Below are positions 7,255 through 14,810 of a stretch of 18,808 bases of DNA, piece by piece (position 1 is the stretch's first letter; each line of letters begins with the position of its first letter). The stretch comes from JAVBJV01 sp031546815 (GTDB taxonomy: Bacteria > Pseudomonadota > Alphaproteobacteria > Acetobacterales > Acetobacteraceae): positions 1 to 18,808 of the forward strand of contig JAVBJV010000033.1 of assembly GCA_031546815.1 (NCBI GenBank), read 5' to 3'. The notes under the pieces are model-generated. The model saw nothing but the letters and a program-made list of their open reading frames with translations. It did not search any database and was not told where the DNA came from. The translations under genes were made by a program, and so were the position numbers.

Positions 7255-7796
7255 GCGGGCAGCTCCATGAAATGCACACGTCCGGCGGACAGCGCGTCGA
7301 GGCTCTGTCCGGACAGATGCGCCTCCTGTGCCAGAACATAGTCCGCCAGCGCCGGAACACCAGCCGGCATGGGTGCATCCTCGGTCTGGCGCCAGACATT
7401 GCGAGCCAGAGCGGCCTGCAGGCCGGGCGTGTCCTGCGTATTCAGTGCCTGGGTATAGGCAACCGCGCGACCGTGAAAACCGTCCCACATGGCGCGGACC
7501 TTGCGGCTGATCGACATGTCCCCCACGCCCATTTCGCGCAGATTGAGGTCCATGTCCGAAAACATGGCGTCGAACAGCGCCTGCGCCAGATCCGGGCCGG
7601 GACGTTTCTGGCGCGATAAATGCCGAACCAGCAGGAAAACATGCAGTCCAACCATGTCGAACCGGCCGTCCAGCGTGTCGGGCACATCCAGCTTTGCGTA
7701 GAAACCAGGCCGTCGGGCGGCGGCAACAGCGACGGCATAAAGCTCGAAACCGGTCCGTTCCCATCGTCTGCGTCGGAAAAAGTTGAAAAATGCCAT
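7251..7796 (-). CDS. Ubiquinol-cytochrome c chaperone family protein
   Basis: A 181-residue protein resembling the bacterial relatives of mitochondrial Cbp3/UQCC1, which assist assembly of cytochrome b in the bc1 complex. The recognisable core is at about 12-115: WERTGFELYAVAVAAARRPGFYA-like start, LDGRFDMVGLHVFLLVRHL (42-60), FDAMFSDMDLNLREMGVGDMSISRKVRAM (75-103). A basic aromatic N-terminus (MAFFNFFRRRR) could contact the membrane, but there is no signal peptide. ATG 7796 is chosen over the longer open frame to 7862 because it gives the family N-terminus. It is divergent from the BamE-like gene and coupled to the DUF177 gene. Confidence 0.87.
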   Translation of the reverse strand: MAFFNFFRRRRWERTGFELYAVAVAAARRPGFYAKLDVPDTLDGRFDMVGLHVFLLVRHLSRQKRPGPDLAQALFDAMFSDMDLNLREMGVGDMSISRKVRAMWDGFHGRAVAYTQALNTQDTPGLQAALARNVWRQTEDAPMPAGVPALADYVLAQEAHLSGQSLDALSAGRVHFMELPA

Positions 7797-7858
7797 ACTG
7801 TTCTGCCATTCAGGGGTGGCGTATGGTTGACACCATTCACCTATGACGGCGACAAGTG

Positions 7859-7877
7859 CCAACGGTTCGGCCGTTGG
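7859..7877 (+). repeat. 7-bp inverted repeat in the bamE leader, with alternative pairing partner
   Basis: CCAACGG (7859-7865), loop TTCGG, CCGTTGG (7871-7877). A further CAACG at 7879-7883 can compete for the middle arm and touches the Shine-Dalgarno GAGGG (7883-7887). A TTGACA at 7827-7832 could be a -35 element, but no good -10 follows. It may be an operator or a leader-RNA structure for the bamE-like gene. Confidence 0.4.
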
Positions 7878-7895
7878 TCAACGAGGGTTCTGCGA

Positions 7896-8396
7896 ATGTC
7901 TGTTTTAAAGCGCCTTTCTATCGTCCTGCCACTTGCTGGTCTGTCGCTGACGGGCCTGCCCCTGGCCGGGTGCGCCCTGGTCGAGGCCCCATCCCAGGTG
8001 CGCGGCAACAAGGTGGACGCCGAAGTCCTGCGCGAACTGGTGCCCGGCACATCGCGCCGCGCCGACGTGGTGGCCCTGCTGGGAACGCCCACGGCCCGCG
8101 GCACGTTCGATGACGAGAACTGGTATTACATCTCCGAGACCACCCGCCCACAGGTGGCGCGCACGCAAGCCATTGAGGAAATGCGCATCGTCGTCCTGAG
8201 CTTCGACCGCAACGACACGCTGCGTGAAATCAAGGAACTGTCGGACGAGGATACCAACAATGTGAGCGTTGTTTCGCGCACCACGCCGGTTCCGGGGCAT
8301 GACCCCACCATCCTGCAGCAGCTGCTGGGCAATGTCGGGCGCTTTACCCCGACAGCCGGCGGCGTCGGCCGCAGCGGCACCGGCCCGGGTCAGTAA
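7896..8396 (+). CDS. bamE: BamE/SmpA-family outer membrane lipoprotein
   Basis: Predicted accessory lipoprotein of the BAM machine that inserts beta-barrel proteins into the outer membrane. The 166-residue precursor has a basic start, a hydrophobic segment (8-22) and lipobox LAGC with Cys26 as the lipid-modified residue. The BamE fold follows at about 36-115: RGNKVDAEVLRELVPGTSRRADV, LLGTPTARGTF and WYYISE, then IVVLSFDRNDTLREI. The C-terminal 50 residues (PTAGGVGRSGTGPGQ at the end) are low-complexity and probably disordered. ATG 7896 has GAGGG 8 bases upstream. The gene ends before a strong terminator, so it is probably monocistronic. Confidence 0.92.
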   Translation: MSVLKRLSIVLPLAGLSLTGLPLAGCALVEAPSQVRGNKVDAEVLRELVPGTSRRADVVALLGTPTARGTFDDENWYYISETTRPQVARTQAIEEMRIVVLSFDRNDTLREIKELSDEDTNNVSVVSRTTPVPGHDPTILQQLLGNVGRFTPTAGGVGRSGTGPGQ

Positions 8397-8413
8397 AAAC
8401 AATCAGTAAAACA

Positions 8414-8440
8414 AAAAGCCCCGCATCTTGCGGGGCTTTT
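8414..8440. terminator. Bidirectional rho-independent terminator
   Basis: AAAAGCCCCGC (8414-8424), loop ATCTT, GCGGGGCTTTT (8430-8440): a perfect 7-bp GC-rich stem flanked by A and T runs on both sides. It separates the convergent bamE-like gene from the MFS gene at the end of the ten-gene operon and can serve both strands. Confidence 0.92.
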
Positions 8441-8444
8441 CGAT

Positions 8445-9635
8445 TCAGGCCGGCTGTTTCGCCAGATAGACGAATTTGTGCCAGACGATCAGCGCGGCGG
8501 CGATTGCCAGCGCCGGGACGATGGCCAGATTGATGGCCCCCCAGCCCGCCGCCGCATGCAGCGCGCCCGACCCCAGCGCCGTGCAGGCAACCGTGGCGAA
8601 TACCAGAAAATCGTTGGCCCCCTGCGCACGCATGCGTTCTTCCATGCTGTGCGCGGACCCCAGCAGAGTGGTCGCGCCGACGAACAGGAAATTCCAGCCC
8701 ACCCCCAGCAGCATCAGCGCCGACAGGAACAGGATATACGTCGTCCCCGCCATGGCGATCGCCGTGGACAACGCCGACATCACGGCCCCCAGAAACATGA
8801 TCACATGCACCCCGAAGCGCTGGATCAGCCGCCCGGTAAAGAACCCCGGCGCATACATGCTGGCCGCGTGCGCCCCGATCACCACGGTGGAGTCGTCCAC
8901 CGCAAAGCCGCACAGCTTCATCTCGAGCGGCGTTGCCGCCATCATCAGGTTCATCGTGCCATAGGCAACCAGCCCGCACACTGCCGCCACAATGAATGTC
9001 GGCCGCTTCATGATCGAGAACACCGGCGTCTTGATGCTCTGCATTGGCGTGGCCGGAGGCAGTGCTGCGAACTGCAGCAGCGTCATGCAGATCAGCGGCA
9101 GCACGGCGAGCGCCAGATACGTCCCAAGGAACATGATCGGCGGCACCAGTTCCTTGGTGTTGCGCACCAGCAGCGGCCCCAGCAGCGCGGCCAGCACACC
9201 GCCTGCCATCACCAGCGCAATGGCACGCGGGCGCCAGTCGGGCGTGGCAACCTCGCTCGCGGCGAAGCGGTATTGCTGCGCAATGCCGGTGCCAAGCCCG
9301 GCGGGAATGGCCGCCGCGCAATACAGCACGAAATCGCCCGTCCACACGCCGGCCGCGAACAGCAGGCAGCCGACCAGATTGCCCATCGCCCCCAGCATGA
9401 AGCCGGCCCGCCGCCCAAGACGCGCAAACACCATGCTCGCCGGGATTGACGCCATCATCGTGCCGGTCATCTGGATCGCCATCGGCAGTGTGGCGAGAAA
9501 CTTGCTTGATGCCAGCGAATACCCGACCAGCGCGCTCATCGCGGTCTGGCCGACGACGAAAGCGTTCATCAGCGCCTGACAACAGAACAGCAACCAGACC
9601 GTGCGCTTCATGGTCTGCTGCGAGATATGCATCAT
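8445..9635 (-). CDS. Major facilitator superfamily transporter
   Basis: A 396-residue inner-membrane protein with about twelve hydrophobic segments. The loop after the second/third segment has the MFS motif-A remnant FARLGRRAGF. The mid-protein loop is short (PPATPMQSIKTPVFSIMKRP), separating two six-helix halves. ATG 9635 overlaps the thiL stop by 4 bases (ATGATG holds the TGA), so translation is coupled to thiL; a second ATG at 9632 is equally usable. The longer open frame to 9734 overlaps thiL and is not needed. The substrate cannot be read from sequence; context in a vitamin operon allows, but does not prove, a role in moving a thiamine- or flavin-related compound. It is the last gene before the terminator. 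Confidence 0.9.
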   Translation of the reverse strand: MMHISQQTMKRTVWLLFCCQALMNAFVVGQTAMSALVGYSLASSKFLATLPMAIQMTGTMMASIPASMVFARLGRRAGFMLGAMGNLVGCLLFAAGVWTGDFVLYCAAAIPAGLGTGIAQQYRFAASEVATPDWRPRAIALVMAGGVLAALLGPLLVRNTKELVPPIMFLGTYLALAVLPLICMTLLQFAALPPATPMQSIKTPVFSIMKRPTFIVAAVCGLVAYGTMNLMMAATPLEMKLCGFAVDDSTVVIGAHAASMYAPGFFTGRLIQRFGVHVIMFLGAVMSALSTAIAMAGTTYILFLSALMLLGVGWNFLFVGATTLLGSAHSMEERMRAQGANDFLVFATVACTALGSGALHAAAGWGAINLAIVPALAIAAALIVWHKFVYLAKQPA

Positions 9636-10585
9636 CGGAAGTGGCTCCACCCATCGCGACGAAACGAAAGCGGAGTTCCATCGGGTTTTTTTATAGTGAC
9701 GGCAGGTTCTCCTGCCTGAAAACGCCCTACGCACGTCACGGCAATACCGGCTTCCTGCGCAAGCGCCGCAAGAGCTTCTTCCTGTTCAGGCGGCACCGCC
9801 ATCAGCAATTCGTAATCGTCGCCACCGGTCAGCACATGCTCCAGAAAGTCGGCGCGCCCCGCAAACCGACGCGCTGCCGCAGACAGCGGTACAAGTCCGG
9901 CCGCAACCTCGGCCATGCAGTCGGACGCGCGGCACATATGGCCAAGGTCCTGCGCAAACCCGTCCGAGATATCCATCGCCGCCCGCGCAATTCCGCCAAT
10001 CGGCATCAGGCGCGGCTGCGGCAGGTGATAGCGATCGGCCAGAAACGGCTCGGGCCCTGGCAGCTTGCCGGTCAGCACCGCCAGCCCCAGCGCGCCATCG
10101 CCGATGCTGCCCGTCACCCAGATGCCATCGCCCGGACGCGCCGTATTACGTCGCACCGCCATGCCGGGCTGCACCGTGCCGATGATGGTCAGCGAGAGCA
10201 CCACAGGCCCGCTGGTGCCCGTTGTATCGCCCCCCAGCAGCCGCAACCCGAACGTCTTCTGATCGGCCGCCAGCCCGGCGGTAAAACCCGCCAGCCAGGT
10301 GTGGTCTATGCGCGGCAGCGACATGGTCATCAGATAACCGAACGGCGTCGCACCCATCGCCGCCAGATCCGACAAATTCACTCGCAGCAGTTTCTGCGCG
10401 ATCATCGCCGGTGGGTCGTCGGGCAGGAAATGCACGCCTTCGACCAGCGCGTCCGCAGCCATCACCAGTTCCTGGCCAACGGGCGGCGCGAAGGCCGCCG
10501 CGTCGTCGGACAGGTCGAGCGCGCCCTCGCCTGCCAGCGGTTTGAAGTAACGCGCGATCAGGTCGAATTCGGGCGGCAGCGTCAT
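9632..10585 (-). CDS. thiL: Thiamine-monophosphate kinase
   Basis: Phosphorylates thiamine monophosphate with ATP to thiamine diphosphate, the active cofactor. The 317-residue product has the AIR-synthase/ThiL fold with metal and nucleotide motifs: Asp27-Asp28 (LSDDAA), ADALVEGVHF (44-53), NLSDLAAMGA (70-79), GGDTT (118-122) and, later, MDISDGFAQDLG and TGGDDYELL. It starts 2 bases after the nusB stop and its own stop overlaps the MFS start. No TPP riboswitch-like sequence precedes it, as expected for an internal operon gene. Confidence 0.97.
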   Translation of the reverse strand: MTLPPEFDLIARYFKPLAGEGALDLSDDAAAFAPPVGQELVMAADALVEGVHFLPDDPPAMIAQKLLRVNLSDLAAMGATPFGYLMTMSLPRIDHTWLAGFTAGLAADQKTFGLRLLGGDTTGTSGPVVLSLTIIGTVQPGMAVRRNTARPGDGIWVTGSIGDGALGLAVLTGKLPGPEPFLADRYHLPQPRLMPIGGIARAAMDISDGFAQDLGHMCRASDCMAEVAAGLVPLSAAARRFAGRADFLEHVLTGGDDYELLMAVPPEQEEALAALAQEAGIAVTCVGRFQAGEPAVTIKKPDGTPLSFRRDGWSHFR

Positions 10586-10587
10586 GG

Positions 10588-11061
10588 TCAGGTTTTGTCG
10601 AACTCGGCCGCGCGCAGCTTGCGGGCGATACGGTCGAGAATGGCGTTGGCCATCCGGGGTTCATCACCCTCGAAGAAGCCGTGCGCGATGTCCAGGTAAT
10701 CGCTGATGATCGAACGTGCCGGGGCGTTGTCGTGTTCCAGCCACAGCTCGGCCACGGCAGCGCGCAACAGGTTGCGCAGCACCGGGTCGATGCGGTGCAT
10801 CGGCCAGTCGGCGGGCAGATGTTCGGTGATCAGCGCGTCGGTGGTGTCCTGCTGCTGTGATGCCGTGCGGGCGATACGCGCGAACAGCACCACGTCGGCC
10901 TCGGGGATGGACCCTTCCTCGAACGAGTCATTGCCGATGCGGTGGCGCACGAACTGGTCGATCACGGTCTCGGCGCTCTCGCCGCTCTGTTCGCTCTGGA
11001 ACAGGGCCTGCACGGCGGCGACGCGGGCGTTGGTGCGGGGGTCGTTGTCGGGACGGGCCAT
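10588..11061 (-). CDS. nusB: Transcription antitermination factor NusB
   Basis: RNA-binding protein that with NusE (S10) helps RNA polymerase antiterminate on rRNA operons. At 157 residues it has the family length, with the N-terminal NARVAAVQALFQSEQSG and the C-terminal core HRIDPVLRNLLRAAVAEL, SIISDYLDIAHGFFEGDEPRMANAILDRIAR. ATG 11061 shares one base with the ribH stop (TAATG), supporting this start over GTG 11070. The ribH-nusB pairing is conserved across many bacteria. Confidence 0.96.
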   Translation of the reverse strand: MARPDNDPRTNARVAAVQALFQSEQSGESAETVIDQFVRHRIGNDSFEEGSIPEADVVLFARIARTASQQQDTTDALITEHLPADWPMHRIDPVLRNLLRAAVAELWLEHDNAPARSIISDYLDIAHGFFEGDEPRMANAILDRIARKLRAAEFDKT

Positions 11062-11537
11062 TATGCGCACACCTTGCGCGCCAGGGCGATCTGCGTGACG
11101 CAGGCCGCTGCCGCTTCACCACCCTTGTTGAACCGGTCGAGGCGCGAACGGATGATCGCCTGTTCCTCCGTGTGCACGGTCAGCACACCGGTGCCGACGC
11201 ACAGGCCGAACTGCAACGCCACATTCATCAGCCCGGTATGGGTCTCGCGGCAGATATGTTCGTAGTGATCGGTATCGCCCTTCACCACACAGCCCAACGC
11301 GACAAAGCCGTCGTAGCGCACGTTACCGCGCACCAGCAGGCGGATGGCCTGCGGCAGTTCGAACGCGCCGGCCACGTCCTCGATATCGACGGTCGCGCCG
11401 GATGCTTCCAGCATCAACCGGGCGCCTTCGGTCATCCCATCGACGACATCGCGGTAGTATGGCGCGCGCACGATCAGCACGCGTGCCGGTTCAGTCAGGA
11501 TTGCCGCCGTGGGCAGCGGCATATCAGCGGTACTCAT
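11061..11537 (-). CDS. ribH: 6,7-dimethyl-8-ribityllumazine synthase
   Basis: Penultimate step of riboflavin synthesis: condenses the pyrimidine made through RibA/RibD with dihydroxybutanone phosphate from RibB. The 158 residues contain GAFELP (57-62, substrate site), GCVVKGDTDHYEHI (82-95) with likely catalytic His91, and NKGGEAA (137-143). It is 12 bases after the ribB(X) stop and shares one base with nusB. It is likely to form the usual oligomeric shell or pentamer, but assembly state cannot be seen from sequence. Confidence 0.97.
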   Translation of the reverse strand: MSTADMPLPTAAILTEPARVLIVRAPYYRDVVDGMTEGARLMLEASGATVDIEDVAGAFELPQAIRLLVRGNVRYDGFVALGCVVKGDTDHYEHICRETHTGLMNVALQFGLCVGTGVLTVHTEEQAIIRSRLDRFNKGGEAAAACVTQIALARKVCA

Positions 11538-11549
11538 TGGTAAATCCGT

Positions 11550-12650
11550 TCAGTCTTTGATGGCGCGGGTATCGGTGATGGTCAGGCCGTAGCCTTCAAG
11601 CCCCACAATATTGCGGACGGTATTGGACAGCAGGGTCATGTCCTTCACGCCCAGATCCAGCAGGATCTGCGCACCAATCCCGTAATCGCGCAACTCGCGC
11701 TTCGGGGCGGCGTTGGCGTTCAGGTTGCGCACGCGTTCGGACAGCGCCGTGGGCTGGGTTTCGCGGATCAGCACAACGGCACCGCGCCCTTCCTCGGCAA
11801 TCATCCGCATGGCGCCGTGCAGGTCGGTGGTGTCGCGTTGACCGATGATGTCGGTCAGCAGGTTCACCGCGTGCATACGCACCAATGTGCTGTCGCCCTT
11901 ACCGATATCGCCCTTCACCAGCGCGATGTGTTCGGCATAGTCCAGCGTGTTGGTGTAAACGATGATCTTCCAGACACCGCCAACGGCGTGATGGATCTCG
12001 CCTTCCTGCACGCGTTCGACCAGACGTTCGGTGCGGCGGCGATGGGCGATCAGGTCCGCGATGGTGCCCAGCTTCAGCCCGTGATGCTGCGCGAACGACA
12101 CCAGTTCCGGCAGGCGCGCCATGGTGCCGTCTTCGTTCATGATCTCGCAGATCACGCCCGCCGGGTTCAGCCCCGCCAGACGCGCGATATCGACCGCCGC
12201 TTCCGTGTGCCCTGCCCGCACCAGCGTGCCGCCCTCGCGCGCCATCAGCGGGAAGACGTGACCGGGCGTCACGATATCGGTCGGCGCGCCGTTGATCGCC
12301 ACAGCCACCGTGTGCGCACGATCCGCGGCCGAGATCCCCGTCGTCACGCCTTCGCGCGCTTCGATGGACACCGTGAACGCGGTCTGATGGCGGGTACCGT
12401 TCGACTGGCTCATCAGCGGCAGGCCGAGCTGTTCGACACGCGTGCGCGTCATCGACAGGCAGATCAGCCCGCGTGCGAATTTGGCCATAAAATTGATGGC
12501 GTCCGGCGTCGCGAACTGCGCCGGGATGATCAGGTCGCCTTCATTCTCGCGGTCTTCATCGTCGACCAGAATGAACATGCGGCCAGCGCGTGCTTCGGCG
12601 ATCAGTTCTTCGGCCGAAGCCAGATAATTGGAAAGGTCAGCCTGTTTCAT
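11550..12650 (-). CDS. ribB: 3,4-dihydroxy-2-butanone-4-phosphate synthase fused to a degenerate GTP cyclohydrolase II-like domain (RibBX type)
   Basis: The N-terminal half (about 1-205) is a full RibB, making dihydroxybutanone phosphate from ribulose 5-phosphate: the acidic loop VDDEDRENEGDL (29-40), GTRHQTAFT (85-93), TPGHVFPL (128-135) and RAGHTEAAVD (145-154). The C-terminal half (about 206-366) has the RibA fold by alignment, but where RibA carries its zinc cysteines (CLTGD...RCDCG) this protein reads VRMHAVNLLTDIIGQ (257-271), and the whole half contains no cysteine. The RibA GRNIGL-type motif is also absent (TQPTALSERVR instead). It should therefore not have GTP cyclohydrolase II activity. 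This matches the ribBX variant known in Proteobacteria. The start overlaps the ribE stop (ATGA). Confidence 0.95.
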   Translation of the reverse strand: MKQADLSNYLASAEELIAEARAGRMFILVDDEDRENEGDLIIPAQFATPDAINFMAKFARGLICLSMTRTRVEQLGLPLMSQSNGTRHQTAFTVSIEAREGVTTGISAADRAHTVAVAINGAPTDIVTPGHVFPLMAREGGTLVRAGHTEAAVDIARLAGLNPAGVICEIMNEDGTMARLPELVSFAQHHGLKLGTIADLIAHRRRTERLVERVQEGEIHHAVGGVWKIIVYTNTLDYAEHIALVKGDIGKGDSTLVRMHAVNLLTDIIGQRDTTDLHGAMRMIAEEGRGAVVLIRETQPTALSERVRNLNANAAPKRELRDYGIGAQILLDLGVKDMTLLSNTVRNIVGLEGYGLTITDTRAIKD

Positions 12651-13243
12651 TTGAACTCCGCCAGGCGGGCCACATACCGCGCCAACATATCGATTTCCAG
12701 ATTGACCCGATCGCCGGGCTGCAACGTGCCAAAGCCCGTTACCTGGGCCGTGTGCGGGATAATGTTGACCCCGAACGTATCGCCGTCAACGGCGTTCACC
12801 GTCAGCGACACGCCGTCGATGGTGATCGACCCCTTGGCCGCGATGAACTTCGCCAGATCGTGCGGCGCGCGGAACTGCCAGCGGACCGATCCGTTTTCCG
12901 GCGTGGCGGACAGCGCCTCGCCCACACCATCCACATGGCCGGACACGATATGCCCGCCCAGTTCGTCGCCCACCCGCATGGCGCGTTCAAGGTTCACGCG
13001 ACGACCGGTTTTCCATTCGCCCAGCGTGGTCTTCGACAGGGTTTCGGCCGAGGCATCGAACATCATCATGCCCTGCCCGCGTTCCACCAGTGTCAGGCAG
13101 CAGCCGTTCACGGCCACGCTGGCGCCCATGGCGATGTCGCCGGTGTTCCACGACGTGCCTATGGTAAAACGCGCATCATGCCCGTTACCCAGCGGCGCCA
13201 CGTCGGTCACGGTGCCAAGATCTGTGATGATGCCAGTGAACAT
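12647..13243 (-). CDS. ribE: Riboflavin synthase alpha chain
   Basis: Final step: dismutates two lumazine molecules to riboflavin and the pyrimidine. The 198-residue product begins with the diagnostic MFTGII and shows the internal duplication of this enzyme: GASVAVNGCCLTL (40-52) and KGSITIDGVSLTV (137-149), with GHIVSGHVDGVG (97-108) between. It abuts the ribD stop exactly and overlaps ribB(X) by 4 bases. Some authors call this gene ribC. Confidence 0.97.
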   Translation of the reverse strand: MFTGIITDLGTVTDVAPLGNGHDARFTIGTSWNTGDIAMGASVAVNGCCLTLVERGQGMMMFDASAETLSKTTLGEWKTGRRVNLERAMRVGDELGGHIVSGHVDGVGEALSATPENGSVRWQFRAPHDLAKFIAAKGSITIDGVSLTVNAVDGDTFGVNIIPHTAQVTGFGTLQPGDRVNLEIDMLARYVARLAEFK

Positions 13244-14341
13244 TCAGTCGGCCCTTACAAATTCGGTCAGCATATCGTCGCCCATCGTCTGCATGGCGAT
13301 GCGACGGAAGCGCGGCATCGCGCTGAGTTCGGTAACACCGAACGCCGCAGCGGCAGGCCAGCCATCGCCCCCCATAACCGCTGGCGCATGGAACCACGCC
13401 ACACGGTCCACCAGATCGGCCCGCAGCACGGCAGCGGCCAGTTGCGCACCGCCTTCGCACATCACGCGCGTCAGCCCGCGTTCGGCCAAGGCGCGCATCC
13501 CCGCGGCAATATCCACGCCCACCGAGGCACGCGGCGCATCGATCAACACCACACCCGCAGCCTGCATCGCCTTGCGGCGGTCGGCATCTGCATCGGGGCA
13601 CGTGATAACCCAGGTCGGTGTCTGCGATGCACCCACTACCAGCCGCGAGGTCAGCGACAGACGCAAACGGCTGTCCACCACAATGCGCACCGTGGGCTTG
13701 CTGGCATAACCAGGCAGACGGCACGACAGGTCCGGGTCGTCCGCACGCACCGTGCCGATCCCCACCATCACTGCATCGTGCTGCCCACGCAGCGCATGCG
13801 TGGCACGACGCGCTTCGGGGCCGGTGATCCACTGGCTGACACCAGTTTCCAGCGCAATCCGCCCGTCCAGAGTGGACGCCAGTTTCAACGTCAGCAACGG
13901 ACGCTGCAACACCACGCGCTTGAAAAATCCATCATTCAGCGCGCCGGCTTCCTCGCGCAGCACACCTTCATCCACCGTGATGCCCGCCGCGCGCAGTTTC
14001 GCGATCCCCGCACCGCTGACGCGCGGGTCCGGATCGCCTACCGCCACCACCACACGTGCAACACCCGCCGCGATCAGCGCATCGGCGCAGGGCGGCGTCT
14101 GCCCATGATGACTGCACGGTTCCAGCGTGACATACGCCGTCGCCCCACGCGCTGCCTCGCCCGCCATGGTCAGCGCCACGACTTCCGCATGCGGACGCCC
14201 TCCGGGGGCCGTGTTGCCACGCCCCACCACGCGCCCATCGCGCACGATCACGCAGCCCACCGCCGGGTTCGGCCATGTACCGCCCAGCCCCCGGCGCGCC
14301 AACGCCAGAGCCGCCCGCATATGCGCCAGATCAGCGCTCAT
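13244..14341 (-). CDS. ribD: Bifunctional riboflavin deaminase/reductase
   Basis: Deaminates and then reduces the pyrimidine intermediate produced by GTP cyclohydrolase II. The 365-residue protein has an N-terminal cytidine-deaminase-like domain with zinc ligands His51 and Glu53 as proton shuttle (HAEVV), Cys76 and Cys85 (PCSHHGQTPPC). The C-terminal DHFR-like reductase (about 150-365) has LKLASTLDGRIA, WITGPEARRATHALRGQHDAVMVGIGTV and the CEGGAQLA loop. ATG 14341 has AGGG 5 bases upstream; ATG 14344 is adjacent. It overlaps the end of nrdR by 11 bases. Confidence 0.96.
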   Translation of the reverse strand: MSADLAHMRAALALARRGLGGTWPNPAVGCVIVRDGRVVGRGNTAPGGRPHAEVVALTMAGEAARGATAYVTLEPCSHHGQTPPCADALIAAGVARVVVAVGDPDPRVSGAGIAKLRAAGITVDEGVLREEAGALNDGFFKRVVLQRPLLTLKLASTLDGRIALETGVSQWITGPEARRATHALRGQHDAVMVGIGTVRADDPDLSCRLPGYASKPTVRIVVDSRLRLSLTSRLVVGASQTPTWVITCPDADADRRKAMQAAGVVLIDAPRASVGVDIAAGMRALAERGLTRVMCEGGAQLAAAVLRADLVDRVAWFHAPAVMGGDGWPAAAAFGVTELSAMPRFRRIAMQTMGDDMLTEFVRAD

Positions 14342-14807
14342 CATTACCCTGCGGATCGTCGGTCGACAGCGAGCCGAGGAAGGTCTCGAAATCCTGCGCC
14401 TCGCGGAAATTGCGATACACGCTGGCAAAGCGGACATAGGCAACCGCGTCCACTTCCTTCAGCGTTTCCATCACCTGCTGGCCGATCAGCTTGGAACTGA
14501 TATCGCTCTCGCCCGAGGCTTCCAACTGACGCACGATGCCGTTGACGATGCGTTCGATCCGCTCTTCCTGCACCGGGCGCTTGCGCAGCGCCGTGCGCAC
14601 CGAACGGGCCAGCTTGTCGCGGTCGAACGGCACGCGCCGTCCGTCGCTTTTAATCACCGTGAGTTCGCGCAGCTGCACGCGCTCGATCGTTGTAAAACGC
14701 TGCCCGCAATTGGCGCACGACCGACGGCGGCGGATCGCGCCGTTATCTTCCGTCGGGCGCGAGTCTTTTACCTGCGTATCGTCGTGTCCACAGAACGGGC
14801 AGCGCAT
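14331..14807 (-). CDS. nrdR: Transcriptional repressor NrdR
   Basis: Zinc-ribbon/ATP-cone repressor of ribonucleotide reductase genes. The 158 residues start MRCPFCGHDDTQVKDSRP; zinc ligands are Cys3, Cys6, Cys31 and Cys34 (CANCGQRF). The ATP-cone domain (about 49-140) includes VIKSDGRRVPFDRDKLARSV. It sits 3 bases after glyA and its end overlaps the ribD start. The nrdR-ribD adjacency is common in proteobacteria. No ribonucleotide reductase gene is in the window, so its targets are elsewhere. Confidence 0.97.
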   Translation of the reverse strand: MRCPFCGHDDTQVKDSRPTEDNGAIRRRRSCANCGQRFTTIERVQLRELTVIKSDGRRVPFDRDKLARSVRTALRKRPVQEERIERIVNGIVRQLEASGESDISSKLIGQQVMETLKEVDAVAYVRFASVYRNFREAQDFETFLGSLSTDDPQGNDER

Positions 14808-14810
14808 GTC

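Noticed and set aside
6751..7809. A 352-codon reading of the DUF177 frame extending across the chaperone gene
   Set aside because: The upstream 185 codons overlap the chaperone gene in another frame and look random; ATG 7254 gives the family N-terminus and an ATGA overlap.
11538..14344. FMN riboswitch within or ahead of the riboflavin genes
   Set aside because: Gene junctions are overlaps or gaps of at most 12 bases, leaving no room for an aptamer of over 100 bases, and none is seen upstream of rpiB.
11817..14500. Two further long plus-strand open frames (630 and 636 codons) antisense to the rib genes
   Set aside because: Same reason: they mirror ribB(X), ribE and ribD, which carry complete catalytic motifs. 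No ribosome site or family similarity supports the antisense frames.
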